The notes: generated by a model not told the origin, from the sequence alone. 64,000 nucleotides of DNA from CAZLQF01 sp964561545 (GCA_964561545.1 CAZLQF010000013.1:1-64000); one strand, 5' to 3'; counted from the stretch's first letter, positions 9,192 to 19,801 are shown. Made by a program: numbers and translations.

Positions 9192-10484
9192 ATGCGTTAC
9201 GAAACCTTACCCCGTGAATTTTTTAAGGAAAACCGGGAAGCATTTAAAAAGTATCTTAAACCCAATTCGATTGCCGTTTTCAATTCCAATGATGAAATGC
9301 CCAAAACAGCCGACCAGGTTTTTCCTTTTAGACAAAGTTCAGACCTTTTCTACCTTTCAGGCGTAGATCAGGAAGAAAGTACGTTAATCCTATTTCCGGA
9401 TGCGCCCTATGACCACCTGCAAGAGATCTTATTTTTACGCGAAACCAATGAACAAATTGCCATTTGGGAGGGTGAAAAACTCACCAAAGAAAGGGCAGAA
9501 GCCATATCCGGGATCGAAACCATTTATTGGAATGAAAGCTTTGAGGCTGTTCTTACTACATTGATGCACCAAGCCGAGCATGTTTATGTCAACCTCAATG
9601 AGCATGAGCGTTACGATTCTCTGGTACCCTATAAAGACTACCGTTTTACCCAACATCTTAAATCCGAATTTCCAGCCCATGATATCCAGCGGTCAGCACC
9701 CATCATGCGAAAATTAAGGGCTATCAAAAAACAAGCAGAGATTGACCAGATCCAAAAAGCCAGTAACATCACCCAATCGGCTTTTGAAAGGGTATTAAAA
9801 TTTGTGAAGCCGGGTGTTAAGGAATATGAGATCGAAGCAGAGATCACCCACGAATTTATAAGGCAAGGTGCTGAAGGCCATGCCTACGACCCCATTGTGG
9901 CATCCGGTGCCAATGCATGTGTATTGCATTATATCAAAAATGATGAAGTGTGTAAAGATGGCGAATCCATCTTATTTGATTTTGGCGCTTCCTACGGTAA
10001 TTACGCTTCAGACATGAGCCGTGTAATTCCAGTCAATGGAAAATTTTCCAAACGCCAGAAAGCCATATACAATGCGGTGCTCGATGTTTTTAGGCAGGCC
10101 AAGCAAATGCTGAAACCCGGTACGCTTTTAAAAGATTATCAGGAATGTGTGGGTAAGCTCATAGAAGAAAAATTGGTGGATTTAAACATCCTCTCCAACC
10201 AGGAGGTTAAAAATCAGGATCCTGATAATCCCTTGTATAAAATGTATTTTCCGCATGGAACTTCCCACCACATGGGGCTTGATGTTCATGACGTACCTGA
10301 CCGCCATAAGGCTATTGAAGAAGGCATGGTATTTACTTGCGAACCGGGCATTTATGTTAGGGATGAAGGGATTGGCGTGCGTCTTGAGAATGATGTGGTT
10401 GTTACCAAAGGAGAACCAATCGATTTAATGAAAAACATTCCCATTGAAGCTGAGGAAATTGAGGAGCTTATGAATAAAAAGTAA
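9192..10484 (+). CDS. pepP: Xaa-Pro aminopeptidase (M24B, aminopeptidase P)
   Basis: The 430-residue protein has an N-terminal AMP_N domain (about 1-140, with FPFRQSSDLFYLSGVDQEES) and a C-terminal pita-bread metallopeptidase domain. The dinuclear metal ligands are visible: Asp in FDFGASYGNYASDMS (two Asp), His in HHMGLDVHD, Glu in FTCEPGIYV and Glu in GVRLENDVVV. It removes N-terminal residues before proline in the cytoplasm. The start is the ATG in the sequence CCATGCGTTACG. Confidence 0.95.
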   Translation: MRYETLPREFFKENREAFKKYLKPNSIAVFNSNDEMPKTADQVFPFRQSSDLFYLSGVDQEESTLILFPDAPYDHLQEILFLRETNEQIAIWEGEKLTKERAEAISGIETIYWNESFEAVLTTLMHQAEHVYVNLNEHERYDSLVPYKDYRFTQHLKSEFPAHDIQRSAPIMRKLRAIKKQAEIDQIQKASNITQSAFERVLKFVKPGVKEYEIEAEITHEFIRQGAEGHAYDPIVASGANACVLHYIKNDEVCKDGESILFDFGASYGNYASDMSRVIPVNGKFSKRQKAIYNAVLDVFRQAKQMLKPGTLLKDYQECVGKLIEEKLVDLNILSNQEVKNQDPDNPLYKMYFPHGTSHHMGLDVHDVPDRHKAIEEGMVFTCEPGIYVRDEGIGVRLENDVVVTKGEPIDLMKNIPIEAEEIEELMNKK

Positions 10485-10695
10485 AACTTTATTCCCCTCT
10501 TCTATTTTGCTTGCAAAAAAATGGATAACTATGCTCGTCAATGGCTTTCCCGTCATTTTGCACAGATTTGATCAATAAAAACCCATTAAAGCCCCAAATT
10601 TCTCTACTCGAGGTTATTGGTAGGGGATCCTGGCCTTTATTTATTTAAAATCGAAACCTGGTTTTTGGTCGTAATTGTTAATTAAAAAAAGCCTT

Positions 10696-11082
10696 ATGGA
10701 AATTACTATACCAGAACCTTCCCCGAAAATAGAAAGCCATAGCTGGGGTACCATTAAGATAGCAGGCAATAACAACACTTTCAAGGATGTTAAACTTTAT
10801 CCCGGAGGCTACCGGGAGTGGGATTGGAATGAAACCGGCACCCGGCATGAACCCGGTATACAATTAGGCGATTTGCAAGAGCTTTTAGAACATGGGGCTG
10901 AGACCGTTGTTCTTACAAAAGGGGTTCACGAAAGGCTAAAGGTATGCCCCGAAACCCTCCAAGTTCTAAAAGAAAAAGGGATTGAGGTATATGTAGAACA
11001 AACCGAAAAAGCTTTAAAAACCTACAACAATTTAGTAGAACAAGGGGTGGCGGTTGGTGGCTTATTCCACTCAACTTGCTAA
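10696..11082 (+). CDS. Mth938-like domain protein (DUF498)
   Basis: A 128-residue protein of the Mth938 fold. The landmarks are SWGTIKIAGNNNTFKDV, KLYPGGYREWDWNETGTRH and VVLTKGVHERLKVCPET. Members include the mitochondrial complex I assembly factor NDUFAF3, but the bacterial stand-alone proteins have no settled function. I chose the ATG at 10696; a TTG at 10675 in frame adds seven residues that do not resemble the family. It is a single gene, with about 210 bases of non-coding DNA before it and about 280 after it. Confidence 0.88.
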   Translation: MEITIPEPSPKIESHSWGTIKIAGNNNTFKDVKLYPGGYREWDWNETGTRHEPGIQLGDLQELLEHGAETVVLTKGVHERLKVCPETLQVLKEKGIEVYVEQTEKALKTYNNLVEQGVAVGGLFHSTC

Positions 11083-11361
11083 ACTGACGGGAATCACTCC
11101 GAAAGCAATCATGATCTTAATCCATTAAAGTTACCTTTATGGGACGGCATGGCTGTTAATACCATTAGTCGCTAATTTTTCCTCAAAAAAAGCGGTTTTA
11201 AAATAGCAATCCTTTAAGCTTACCATTAAGCTCCCTTTTACAAACAGCAAGATACATCCAAAGCTATTTCGATGCAATCTTCATATTATTTGATCCTAAT
11301 TCGACAAAGGCGTAAAAATTTATAGATATTTGTAAATTATTAATCATTGCAACACGCCTGA

Positions 11362-12372
11362 ATGTATCAAATAAAAGAAGTCAATAATCTTTTAAGTGAA
11401 GGAGCCAAAATTGCCATTGTTACCCACAACAATCCGGATGGTGACGCCATGGGTGCTTCCCTTGCAATGTATCATTACCTCAACCTTAAGGGTTATTCCA
11501 CCACTGTTATCTCACCAAGCGATTTTGGTAATTTCCTTAAGTGGATGCCAGGCAATGAAGCGGTTATTAATTTTTTAGAAAAACCTGAATCCAGCAAAAA
11601 TAAAGTAGCCGAGGCAGATATCATCTTTTGCCTTGATTTTAATGGACTTGATAGAACCCAGGACCTTGCGGAGCCCATTAAAGCTAACAATGGTTATAAA
11701 GTACTAATTGATCATCATTTGGAACCCGATGGATTTGAGGATTACAAAATCTGGAACCCAACTGCGTCCGCCACAACCGAAATCATTTTTGACTTTATCG
11801 AACAATCTGGTGATGCCAACCTGATTGATAATAATATTGCCACTTGCATCTATACAGGCATCATGACGGATACCGGTTCATTTAGGTTCAGCTCTACTAA
11901 TGCCAGGGTCCATCGCATTATTTCTGAACTAATGGAAAAAGACATCAATCATGTAGACATCCATGAGAAAATATATGACAGCTTTACCCAAAACAGTTTG
12001 CGCTTTTTTGGTTATTGTACGGACCAAAAATTAACAGTACTGGATGAATTACGAACTGCCTACATATACGTAACCAAAGATGACATTGCCCGCTATAACA
12101 TTCAAAAGGGGCAAACCGATGGCTTGGTCAATTTTACATTGAGTTTGAGCAATGTTGTTTTCGGAGCCTTAATTAAAGAAGGGGATGATGTGGTCAAGAT
12201 CTCCTTCCGTTCTAAAGGAAGATTTCCAGCGAATAAATTTGCTGCCCAGTTTTTCGAAGGTGGTGGCCACCTTAATGCCGCAGGCGGTAAGTCTGATCTT
12301 CATTTACCCGAAACAATAAATAAGTTTAAAGAAAGTTTAGAGGTTTACAAACCTTTACTACTCGAAACATGA
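11362..12372 (+). CDS. DHH/DHHA1 phosphoesterase (NrnA/bifunctional oligoribonuclease-like)
   Basis: The 336-residue protein has the two-domain plan of DHH subfamily 1. The DHH domain shows HNNPDGDAMGASLAM near residue 22 and the name-giving Asp-His-His in LIDHHLEPDG; Asp in TGIMTDTGSFRFSST is the other metal ligand. The DHHA1 domain ends with GGGHLNAAGG. Relatives degrade short oligoribonucleotides, pAp or cyclic dinucleotides; which substrate applies here cannot be told from sequence. Its last four bases overlap the start of the FKBP lipoprotein gene, indicating co-translation. Confidence 0.93.
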   Translation: MYQIKEVNNLLSEGAKIAIVTHNNPDGDAMGASLAMYHYLNLKGYSTTVISPSDFGNFLKWMPGNEAVINFLEKPESSKNKVAEADIIFCLDFNGLDRTQDLAEPIKANNGYKVLIDHHLEPDGFEDYKIWNPTASATTEIIFDFIEQSGDANLIDNNIATCIYTGIMTDTGSFRFSSTNARVHRIISELMEKDINHVDIHEKIYDSFTQNSLRFFGYCTDQKLTVLDELRTAYIYVTKDDIARYNIQKGQTDGLVNFTLSLSNVVFGALIKEGDDVVKISFRSKGRFPANKFAAQFFEGGGHLNAAGGKSDLHLPETINKFKESLEVYKPLLLET

Positions 12373-13283
12373 CTTTTCATCAATACGCTTTAAGCATCCC
12401 CATCCTTTGTTCTCTTATAGCTTTAGTTGGCTGTGAAGGAAGCAACAAGAACAAAGAGCAAACAAGGGATCAAACCAAACAACAAACCTTTCAAGATCGA
12501 TTCTTTAATAGGCTTGATCAAGATGGCGACCCAAGAAAAGGTTTCCAGGCCACTACCAACGAACTTCATTACAATATTTATGACAGCGGGCAATCCCGTA
12601 AACATCCTAAAATAGGCGATGTGGTCCAGATGGATATGTTTACATCGACCAATCAAAACGTGATGCTGGTTAATACTTTACTTAACAACAAATATTATTA
12701 CATGCAAGTAGATACACCAGCCTTTAAAGGTGATATCGTTGAACTACTTCCGAAACTAACGCAAGGCGATAGCACGCTTGCATGGGCAATGGCTGAGCAT
12801 GCCTTTAACAATCGATTACCCGATCCGATAGAACCTGATGATACCGTTTATACTTATATCAAGGTACATGATTTTTACAATGAATCAGAAAAAATCCAAA
12901 GCTACCTTCAATCTAATGATCTAAAGCATCAAGCTACATCACTTAAAGATGATCTATACATGGCTTATCGCCAAAAAGGAAGTGGAAGTAGAATCAGCAA
13001 TGGAGATTCCATTTCTATTCATTTTGATGGTTATTTAATGAACCAAAAGATGTTCAATTCAACTAATGTCCATAACAATCCCTTGAAGTTTGTATACGGT
13101 AAGAAGAAGATTATAAGAGGTTGGGAGATTGCATTGAAGCACTTAAGGGAGGGCGATAAAGTAACCCTTGTTATGCATTCAAAATATGCTTATGGCCAAG
13201 AAGGCAACAGGCCCGTAATTCCCCCTTTTTCGCCCCTTGTTTTTGATATTGATATTCTGAAAGTTTTCCAAAAACCGGCTTAG
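12369..13283 (+). CDS. FKBP-type peptidyl-prolyl isomerase lipoprotein (GldI-like)
   Basis: The 304-residue protein begins with a signal peptide ending in a good lipobox (SLIALVGC, Cys near 22), so it should be a lipoprotein. The C-terminal about 110 residues are an FKBP domain (GDSISIHFDGYL, KKIIRGWEIALKHLREGD, YAYGQEG). GldI, the FKBP lipoprotein tied to gliding and type IX secretion in Flavobacterium, has this plan, but many Bacteroidota carry several such proteins, so I leave the symbol empty. It overlaps the DHH phosphoesterase gene by four bases. T9SS cargo elsewhere in the window makes a role in folding exported proteins plausible. Confidence 0.88.
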   Translation: MTFHQYALSIPILCSLIALVGCEGSNKNKEQTRDQTKQQTFQDRFFNRLDQDGDPRKGFQATTNELHYNIYDSGQSRKHPKIGDVVQMDMFTSTNQNVMLVNTLLNNKYYYMQVDTPAFKGDIVELLPKLTQGDSTLAWAMAEHAFNNRLPDPIEPDDTVYTYIKVHDFYNESEKIQSYLQSNDLKHQATSLKDDLYMAYRQKGSGSRISNGDSISIHFDGYLMNQKMFNSTNVHNNPLKFVYGKKKIIRGWEIALKHLREGDKVTLVMHSKYAYGQEGNRPVIPPFSPLVFDIDILKVFQKPA

Positions 13284-13344
13284 CTGTCTGAATGGTTAAA
13301 ACGCTTTCTATACCAAGCGCTGCACTTACGGAACAGGTTGTCGA

Positions 13345-13378
13345 ATTGCTCATTGTTTGACCATTGGTACTACTTTTG
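13345..13378 (+). promoter_or_regulatory. Candidate Bacteroidota-type promoter
   Basis: ATTG at 13345-13348, a 22-base spacer and TACTTTTG at 13371-13378, fitting the TAnnTTTG -7 pattern. It lies 34 bases before the OstA-like start codon. Confidence 0.45.
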
Positions 13379-13411
13379 CGCACCTAATGCAAAATTCAAA
13401 TAGCCAGATTT

Positions 13412-14932
13412 GTGGTTGAATCATTTAAAAATAGCTACTTATACTTTATTGCGTTAACTTGCTTGCTACCTTTATCTTTTTCTGGCTTGGCCCAAGAAAC
13501 CAACAAAGTTCGGATCGAAAATGCTGACACCCTTCATTACATTGAAAAGGATGATCGTAAAATCCGCAAGCTGATAGGCAACGTGCAATTTTTTCATGAA
13601 GGCAAAAACATGTTTTGCGACAGTGCCTACCAATTTGAAGATAAAAGCCTCATCAAGGCCTTTAGTGATATCCGTATCCTCCAAGGAGATACAATGGAAT
13701 TAACAGGAGAATACCTGGAATATACAGGCAATGATGAAATGGCAATGATAGAGGAAGATGTGGTATTGATTGAGGATACCATGCGGCTTGAAACAGATCG
13801 CCTCTATTATGATTTCCATCGGAAGGTGGCTTACTACAAAACCGGAGCTCAAATAGATGTTCGGGACAATGACCTCACCAGCAAAAAAGGGTATTATCAT
13901 TCCAACACCCGTGACCTTTACTTCCGGGATAGCGTAGCGTTGGTTAATCCTGAATATACCATGGAAGGCGATACTTTAAGGTATAATACGAGTTCTGCCA
14001 AAGCTTATTTTTACGGACCAACGACCATTATAAGTGACAGCAATTTCATTTACTGCGAGAATGGCTGGTACAATACAAAAGTAGACGTTGCACAATTTGG
14101 TAAGAACGCTTACATCAATTCTGATAGCCGTTACCTTTATGCAGACAGCATTTATTACGACCGGAATTTAGGTTATGGTAGGGGAATTAGTGATGTAAAA
14201 ATCCAGGATACCGCAGAAAAACTTAACGTTTATGGCGAATACGCTGAATATTATGAAGATCCCGAAAATTCATACATAACCGATAGCACCCTCGCAGAAA
14301 AAATTAAAGGAAACGACACATTCTATCTCCATGCAGATACTATATTTCTATACAAAGACACATCAGGTCATCGGTACATGGAGGCTTATTATGGTGTTGA
14401 AAGTTATCACCGCGATTTTCAGTCCAAATGCGACTCCATGATCTATTCTTTCAGGGATTCAATTATTCACCTTTACAACAATCCAGTGCTTTGGCATGAA
14501 GAATACCAATCCACTTCCGATTCCATGAAGCTCTATACCAAGCCGGGCGGCTTGGAAAGGATTGAGATGCTGAACGATGCCTTCATTACCTTCCAAGTAG
14601 ATACGAACCGGTTTAATCAAATTAAAGGAAGGAATATGACTGGTTACCTTACCGACAACGAGCTTAACAAAGTAAATGTTAGCGGCAACGGGCAAAGCGT
14701 TTATTACCTGAAGGATGAGCAGGAACAATACATCGGAGTCAATAAAATTACATCAAGTGATATTGAAATAAGAATTGAAAACCGAAATTTGCATGCTATT
14801 AATTTCGTGGAGGAGCCTAAGGCTACCCTCTACCCCTTGACCGCTAAAACAAGAGAAGAGCTAAGGTTAAAGGGGTTCCATTGGCGCGGATCAGAAAGGC
14901 CCTTGAAGGTAAATGATTTATTTTTACCTTAA
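13412..14932 (+). CDS. OstA-like/LptA-type envelope protein
   Basis: The 506-residue protein has a signal peptide (about 1-27, ending SFSGLAQ) and then repeated beta-strand units typical of the OstA/LptA jellyroll fold. Examples are LHYIEKDDRKIRKLIGNVQF, DTMELTGEYLEYTGN and DTMRLETDRLYYDF. Proteins of this kind form the periplasmic bridge or outer-membrane partner in lipopolysaccharide transport. At 506 residues it is much longer than LptA (about 185) and shorter than LptD (about 780), as seen for the OstA-like proteins annotated in Bacteroidota. The start codon is GTG at 13412; no in-frame ATG gives a complete signal peptide. The DUF2147 gene follows after 14 bases. Confidence 0.85.
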   Translation: MVESFKNSYLYFIALTCLLPLSFSGLAQETNKVRIENADTLHYIEKDDRKIRKLIGNVQFFHEGKNMFCDSAYQFEDKSLIKAFSDIRILQGDTMELTGEYLEYTGNDEMAMIEEDVVLIEDTMRLETDRLYYDFHRKVAYYKTGAQIDVRDNDLTSKKGYYHSNTRDLYFRDSVALVNPEYTMEGDTLRYNTSSAKAYFYGPTTIISDSNFIYCENGWYNTKVDVAQFGKNAYINSDSRYLYADSIYYDRNLGYGRGISDVKIQDTAEKLNVYGEYAEYYEDPENSYITDSTLAEKIKGNDTFYLHADTIFLYKDTSGHRYMEAYYGVESYHRDFQSKCDSMIYSFRDSIIHLYNNPVLWHEEYQSTSDSMKLYTKPGGLERIEMLNDAFITFQVDTNRFNQIKGRNMTGYLTDNELNKVNVSGNGQSVYYLKDEQEQYIGVNKITSSDIEIRIENRNLHAINFVEEPKATLYPLTAKTREELRLKGFHWRGSERPLKVNDLFLP

Positions 14933-14946
14933 AATAAAAATTTAAA

Positions 14947-15399
14947 ATGCCGCAGCGTCTTAAATTTACCATCTATTTATTATTACTGGTGGGTTTGGGC
15001 TCGCTTTTCAATCCCGTTTTAGCCCAAAAGAAAGATGCTATACTGGGCGTATGGTATACCAAGGAAAAAGACGGAAAAGTCAGGATCTATAAGTGCAATG
15101 GTCATTATTGTGGTAAACTGATCTGGGGAAAAAAGGCTGCTGAAGGCGAGCCCCAATACGATGAAAACAACCCGGATCCTGAAAAGCGGGATCGCAAATT
15201 AGTTGGCATCAAGCTCCTGAAAGACTTTAAGTACGATGAGGATGAAAACCAATGGGTAGACGGCACCATTTACAATCCCAGAAATGGTAAAACTTATAAT
15301 TGCTTTTTGGACCTAATGGAAGATGGACGGTTAAAAGTAAAAGGCTATGTAGGCTTTTCATGGATCGGTAAAACCACCTACTGGACAAAAGTGGAATAA
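14947..15399 (+). CDS. DUF2147 family exported protein
   Basis: The 150-residue protein has a cleavable signal peptide (about 1-26, ending NPVLAQ) and one DUF2147 domain, shown by ILGVWYTKEKDGKVRIYKC, YCGKLIWGK, GTIYNPRNGKTYNC and YVGFSWIGKTTYWTK. The family is periplasmic with a lipocalin-like barrel and no proven function. Two Cys pairs suggest disulfides. It follows the OstA-like gene by 14 bases and is probably co-transcribed with it. Confidence 0.9.
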   Translation: MPQRLKFTIYLLLLVGLGSLFNPVLAQKKDAILGVWYTKEKDGKVRIYKCNGHYCGKLIWGKKAAEGEPQYDENNPDPEKRDRKLVGIKLLKDFKYDEDENQWVDGTIYNPRNGKTYNCFLDLMEDGRLKVKGYVGFSWIGKTTYWTKVE

Positions 15400-15542
15400 T
15401 GATTTCCACCATATTACAATTACTTGGTAACGATTGATGTAGGCCTTTTTGGTCCAAAGGTTTCAAACGCAAATGATAAGGCCAAGCGTTTTTAGCATTG
15501 AATCACCTTTAAATCCCCTTTAATCGACTTTTAAACTTGCTC

Positions 15543-15569
15543 AAAAAACCCCTGGCTAATGCCAGGGGT
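15543..15569 (-). terminator. Rho-independent terminator for glyA
   Basis: Perfect arms ACCCCTGGC (15548-15556) and GCCAGGGGT (15561-15569) with a TAAT loop. Read on the minus strand the hairpin is followed by TTTTTT, so it ends the glyA transcript. Confidence 0.88.
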
Positions 15570-15626
15570 CAGAAAAATCAAAAAAAATTTTTTGATTAAT
15601 TGCAGCTGATAGCTGAAGGAGAATGG

Positions 15627-16907
15627 TTAGGCGTCTCCTTCAAAAAGCGGAAATTTGCTACAAAAATCTTTAACCTTTTCCTTGGTGGAATTAACAAAAG
15701 CGTGGTCATCTTTTTTCTGGATCACATCATCGATCATTTGCACAATTTCTTCCATGTCTTTTTCTTTCATACCACGGGTAGTAATCGCTGATGTACCCAT
15801 GCGCATACCGGAAGTTACCAAAGCCGGTTGATCGTCAAATGGGACCATGTTCTTGTTAATGGTAATGCCTGCTTGTTCAAGCACTTCTTCAGCCTCTTTA
15901 CCGGTTACCTTTCTGGACCTTAGGTCAATCAACATTAAATGGTTGTCGCTGCCTCCGGTAATAACTTTATAACCCTTATCTTCAAATGCCTTGGCCATGG
16001 TTTTTGAATTGTTCAATAATTGCTGGATGTACTGGTCAAAATCATCCGTCAAGGCTTCTTTGAACGCAACAGCCTTACCAGCAATTACGTGCTCGAGAGG
16101 GCCCCCTTGGGTACCAGGGAAAACAGAAGAATCAAGGATGGTGGACATGCGTTTTCTTTTGCCTTTACTTGTGGTAATGCCCATAAAATTGGGAAAATCC
16201 TTGCCCATCAGGATCATGCCTCCTCTTGGCCCTCTTAAAGTTTTATGGGTGGTAGTAGTTACTACATGGCAATATTCCAGCGGATTTTTCAAATACCCTT
16301 TGGCAATGATGCCTGCTGGATGCGCCATATCACAAAGGAGGAGCGCTCCAATGTCGTCAGCTACTTTCCTGAACCGCTCATAATCCCAATCCCTTGAATA
16401 GGCTGAACCACCGGCAATGATCAAATCCGGACGTTCATTGTAGGCGGTTTGTTCCATTTGCTCATAATCAATGTACCCGGTTTCTTCATCAACACCATAA
16501 AAAACGGATTGATATTGTTGCCCGGAGAAGTTAACGGGAGCTCCATGTGTTAAGTGACCCCCATGCGCCAAGTTAAATCCCATGATTTTATCGCCAGGCT
16601 TAAGCAAGCCAAGAAAAACTGCTGCATTGGCTTGAGCTCCTGAATGAGGCTGAACGTTTACCCATTCAGCACCAAATAGTTCTTTTGCACGCTCTCTGGC
16701 CAGTTCCTCAGCCTCATCGATAAACTCACAACCACCATAATACCTTTTTCCTGGAAGGCCTTCGGCATATTTATTGGTTAAAACCGAACCTACTACATCC
16801 ATTACCTCGCTGCTAACCAGATTTTCGGAAGCTATTAGCTCCAGACCATTCTTCTGGCGGCCCCGCTCTTTTTCAATAATTTGAAATATTTGATCGTCTC
16901 TCTGCAT
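15627..16907 (-). CDS. glyA: Serine hydroxymethyltransferase
   Basis: About 426 residues, the usual length. The PLP-binding Lys sits in VVTTTTHKTLRGPRGG, and other signatures are ELIASENLVS, GKRYYGGCEFID and DMAHPAGIIAKG. The enzyme converts serine and tetrahydrofolate to glycine and methylene-THF, the main source of one-carbon units. I chose the ATG at 16907 (MQRDDQIFQII), which matches family N-termini; an upstream in-frame ATG at 16934 adds nine unlike residues. It is a single gene with its own terminator at 15543. Confidence 0.97.
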   Translation of the reverse strand: MQRDDQIFQIIEKERGRQKNGLELIASENLVSSEVMDVVGSVLTNKYAEGLPGKRYYGGCEFIDEAEELARERAKELFGAEWVNVQPHSGAQANAAVFLGLLKPGDKIMGFNLAHGGHLTHGAPVNFSGQQYQSVFYGVDEETGYIDYEQMEQTAYNERPDLIIAGGSAYSRDWDYERFRKVADDIGALLLCDMAHPAGIIAKGYLKNPLEYCHVVTTTTHKTLRGPRGGMILMGKDFPNFMGITTSKGKRKRMSTILDSSVFPGTQGGPLEHVIAGKAVAFKEALTDDFDQYIQQLLNNSKTMAKAFEDKGYKVITGGSDNHLMLIDLRSRKVTGKEAEEVLEQAGITINKNMVPFDDQPALVTSGMRMGTSAITTRGMKEKDMEEIVQMIDDVIQKKDDHAFVNSTKEKVKDFCSKFPLFEGDA

Positions 16908-17211
16908 GATAAAGGGTTTTAAATTGCGATGCAAACTTAATAAAAATGTCTTTAGCTATGTGGTTAACGCGTTTTATTCAATAATTGAAGGAATTTGATC
17001 AACATTGGCCTTGCCAAAGGCTATCTTATGCTACATACCCTGCTTGATGCCAAAACTTTTTTTGATCGATTTTAGATTTGTGTTTATTGATCATTTATCT
17101 GGAGCTCTTTTCCTTAAGTTTATAATTGAACCTTACGTCAAATATGGATGAAATAACATTTCCACTCTATAGTCATATACGATTAACATTTCGTTAACAT
17201 CTTTTCAACCA
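16908..17211. other. Intergenic region between divergent glyA and the repeat protein gene
   Basis: No gene is seen. The region is AT-rich and holds the upstream sequences of two divergent genes. I find no riboswitch-like or repeat structure in it. Confidence 0.5.
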
Positions 17212-17238
17212 ATTGCTTAGTATAAAGTTTTAACTTTG
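17212..17238 (+). promoter_or_regulatory. Candidate Bacteroidota-type promoter of the large repeat protein
   Basis: TAACTTTG (followed by C) at 17231-17238 is an exact -7 element. ATTG at 17212-17215 is the nearest -33-like element but with only a 15-base spacer, shorter than the usual 17-23. It lies 56 bases before the start codon at 17295. Confidence 0.45.
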
Positions 17239-17294
17239 CACTGTATTCTACAGTTGCATCTTCTTTAACTTTCTGGAACAAAATGAATTAAGCC

Positions 17295-19801
17295 ATGAAA
17301 ATTTTTAAAAAATCTTTATCCACCCTGTCAAAAATGATGGGCTTTGTATTTTTACTTGTTGCCTTTTCGAGTATTTCGGTGAAAGGGCAAACCATTTTAT
17401 CCGAAGGTTTTGAGAACCCTCAATCTTCCTGGAACAGTTATACAACCGATACGCTTGGTTTTACAAGTGGACCGTGGAGCTTGGTAGAAGTATTTCCTGA
17501 GAACGGGGCAAGGGTTTACCAAGGTTCAAAAGCTGCACGGATTAATGATGACGAGCCCGGAGCTTCTGTTACAACCCCTGCTTTAGACAGTGTTGGAACC
17601 GTATCTTTCTATTACGTTAGACCCTTTAGCGGAGCAGGCGAATTTGTACTGCAAAAATCTGTCGCTGGTGCGCCTTTTACATCATTGGATACGGTCAACT
17701 ACACCAATGATACATTGCCCAACTTTTCCCAATATAGCTATGACATAAACGATGCTTCCCAAAACATTCGAGTCAGGGTATTGAATGATGACAACACCGC
17801 TCAATTATCAGTGGATGAATTTGAAGTAAAAAAATATAGTGGCGGAAGTTCAGGCGGAAATCAAAGCACAGCAGCTTCAATTCCATATTTCGAGGATTTT
17901 GAAAATGATTCCTTAAATGGATGGCGTTCTTACAGCATCCTTAGCAATGCTAATTGGTCGGTATCTTCGTTCGGAGGAGATTTTTTCGCAGAAATTAATG
18001 GCTTTGGTGCTGATACCAACAGCAATGATTGGTTGATTTCCCCCCGGTTTGATATCAGCAATATTCAGGGCGATGTTTATTTTTCTTTTTTTAATGCCAA
18101 GAACTTTTCCGGAGGCGATTTTAAAATTAAAGTTTCCAATGATTATGATGGCACATCAAATCCGGATTCCAACCAATTTACATGGAATGATGTAACATCT
18201 CAGGTGGCCTTATCAACAGGCAATTACCAGGATACTTTTTCTGGCTATTTGAATTTGGCGCCTTACCAGGATGACAGCGTTTACATTGCTTACCATTATA
18301 CTTCCTCTCCAAGTTCAGCCGCATTAAGAAGGGTTGATGATGTAAAATTGCTTTCCGACACCAATGCCATTCCTGACATTCGATTTGCCGAAGTTTGGCC
18401 TGACAGCAATAAGGCCATTATTAAAAATTATGGTCATTTTCCGTATGACATTTCGGGCTGGCAATTGTGCGCTAATTTCAACTACAATGCCATTACCTCA
18501 GCGATTGTTCAACAGGGTGATTTAATGTTAAAACCAGGAGAAGAAGTAACCATTACTTGGAATAACATAACTGCTTCTGACCAGGATTTGGGATTATACA
18601 ACAGCAATAATTTTTCAGACACTGCTGCTATGGAGGATTTCTTACAGTGGGGTTCAGCCGGTAATGGCCGCGAAAGTGTAGCGGATAATAAAGGAATCTG
18701 GACTGCTGGCAATTTCTTAACTATTGCAACGCCCTATGAATACGTTGGCCAGGGCGATCCCGATCATGGCGTTGCATTTTGGGATTCAAAAGACATTGGC
18801 GGCACAACTACCGCATCCATCCCTTACTTCCAGGATTTTGAAGATGGATCCCTTGATGATTGGACCTCTAATAACGTGATGAGCAATAAAAACTGGGTTC
18901 ATACAAGCTTCGGAGGTGATTTCTTTGCTGAAATGAGCGGCTTTCAGGCTGATACCAATAGCAATGATTGGCTCATATCTCCTGAATTTGACTTTACCGG
19001 AAATTCCAATTTGGTCCTAAGTTTTTACTCAGCTAAAAACTTCTCCGGTGGATCTCTTGATATCAAAATTTCAACCAATTATGACGGTACTTCAGATCCC
19101 ACTAATTCTCAGTTCAGTTGGAATAATTTAACCAGCCAAGCAGCTTTATCGCAAGGCAATTTTAATGATACTTTCTCTGGTGAAATCGATGTATCTGGTT
19201 ACAACGATACCTCGGTTTATATCGCTTTCCATTACACAGCTACCCCGGATTCTGCAGCTACCTGGCAAATAGATGATATCGAACTAAAAGAACAATCTCA
19301 GCAACCAGATTCCATTATCATCAATGAAATCCTGGCCGATAACCAATCCATTAACACCGATCAAAATGGCGAAAATGACCCCTGGGTGGAACTTTACAAC
19401 CCCAATCCTTATCAAGTCAACTTACAAGATTACAGCCTAAGCGATGATGCTGCCATGCCTTCTAAATACACAATGCCTGATACAACCATTCAAGGAAATG
19501 GCTACTTGCTTCTTTGGGCTGATGGTGACAATAACCAATCAGGCCTGCATGCCAATTTCTCCCTAAATGCAAGTGGCGGAAATCTTCATATCTACGACAG
19601 CCTCCAAAACTTAATGGATTCTGTATCTTACAACATGCAAAATCCAGATACTTCTTTGGCCAGAATACCTGACGGAACGGGTGCCTTTAAGATGGCACAG
19701 CCCACACCATCTGCTGAAAACACTGAATTACCAGAACCTCAACCTTCCGCATCCATCCCTTACTTCCAGGATTTTGAAGATGGATCCCTTGATGATTGGA
19801 C
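17295..19801 (+). CDS. Secreted multi-domain repeat protein, 5' part (gene continues past an assembly gap)
   Basis: This is the N-terminal part of one gene interrupted by 100 N; the C-terminal part is at 19902-22021. A signal peptide (about 1-32, ending SISVKGQ) is followed by jellyroll domains of the choice-of-anchor J type, each opening with a variant of SIPYFQDFEDGSLDDW and containing SNDWLISPEFD. One lamin-tail domain (IIINEILADNQS, DPWVELYNPNPYQVNLQDY, GYLLLWADGDNN) follows in the 936-base unit starting at 18811. Such proteins are secreted through T9SS and attached to the cell surface or released, often as adhesins or with hydrolases; no catalytic domain is visible here. The open frame runs into the N block, and the apparent stop after it is an artefact of the arbitrary 100-base filler. 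Confidence 0.88.
18811..19746 (+). repeat. 936-base tandem unit, copy 1
   Basis: A unit of 936 bases (312 codons) running from CCGCATCCATCC to the next such start at 19747. It encodes one choice-of-anchor J domain plus one lamin-tail domain. By eye it is identical to the unit at 19902-20837. Confidence 0.9.
19747..19801 (+). repeat. First 55 bases of a further tandem unit, ending at the gap
   Basis: These 55 bases equal the first 55 of both 936-base units and differ from the diverged unit starting at 20838 after about 33 bases. They show that the identical unit is followed by another of the same kind. Confidence 0.85.
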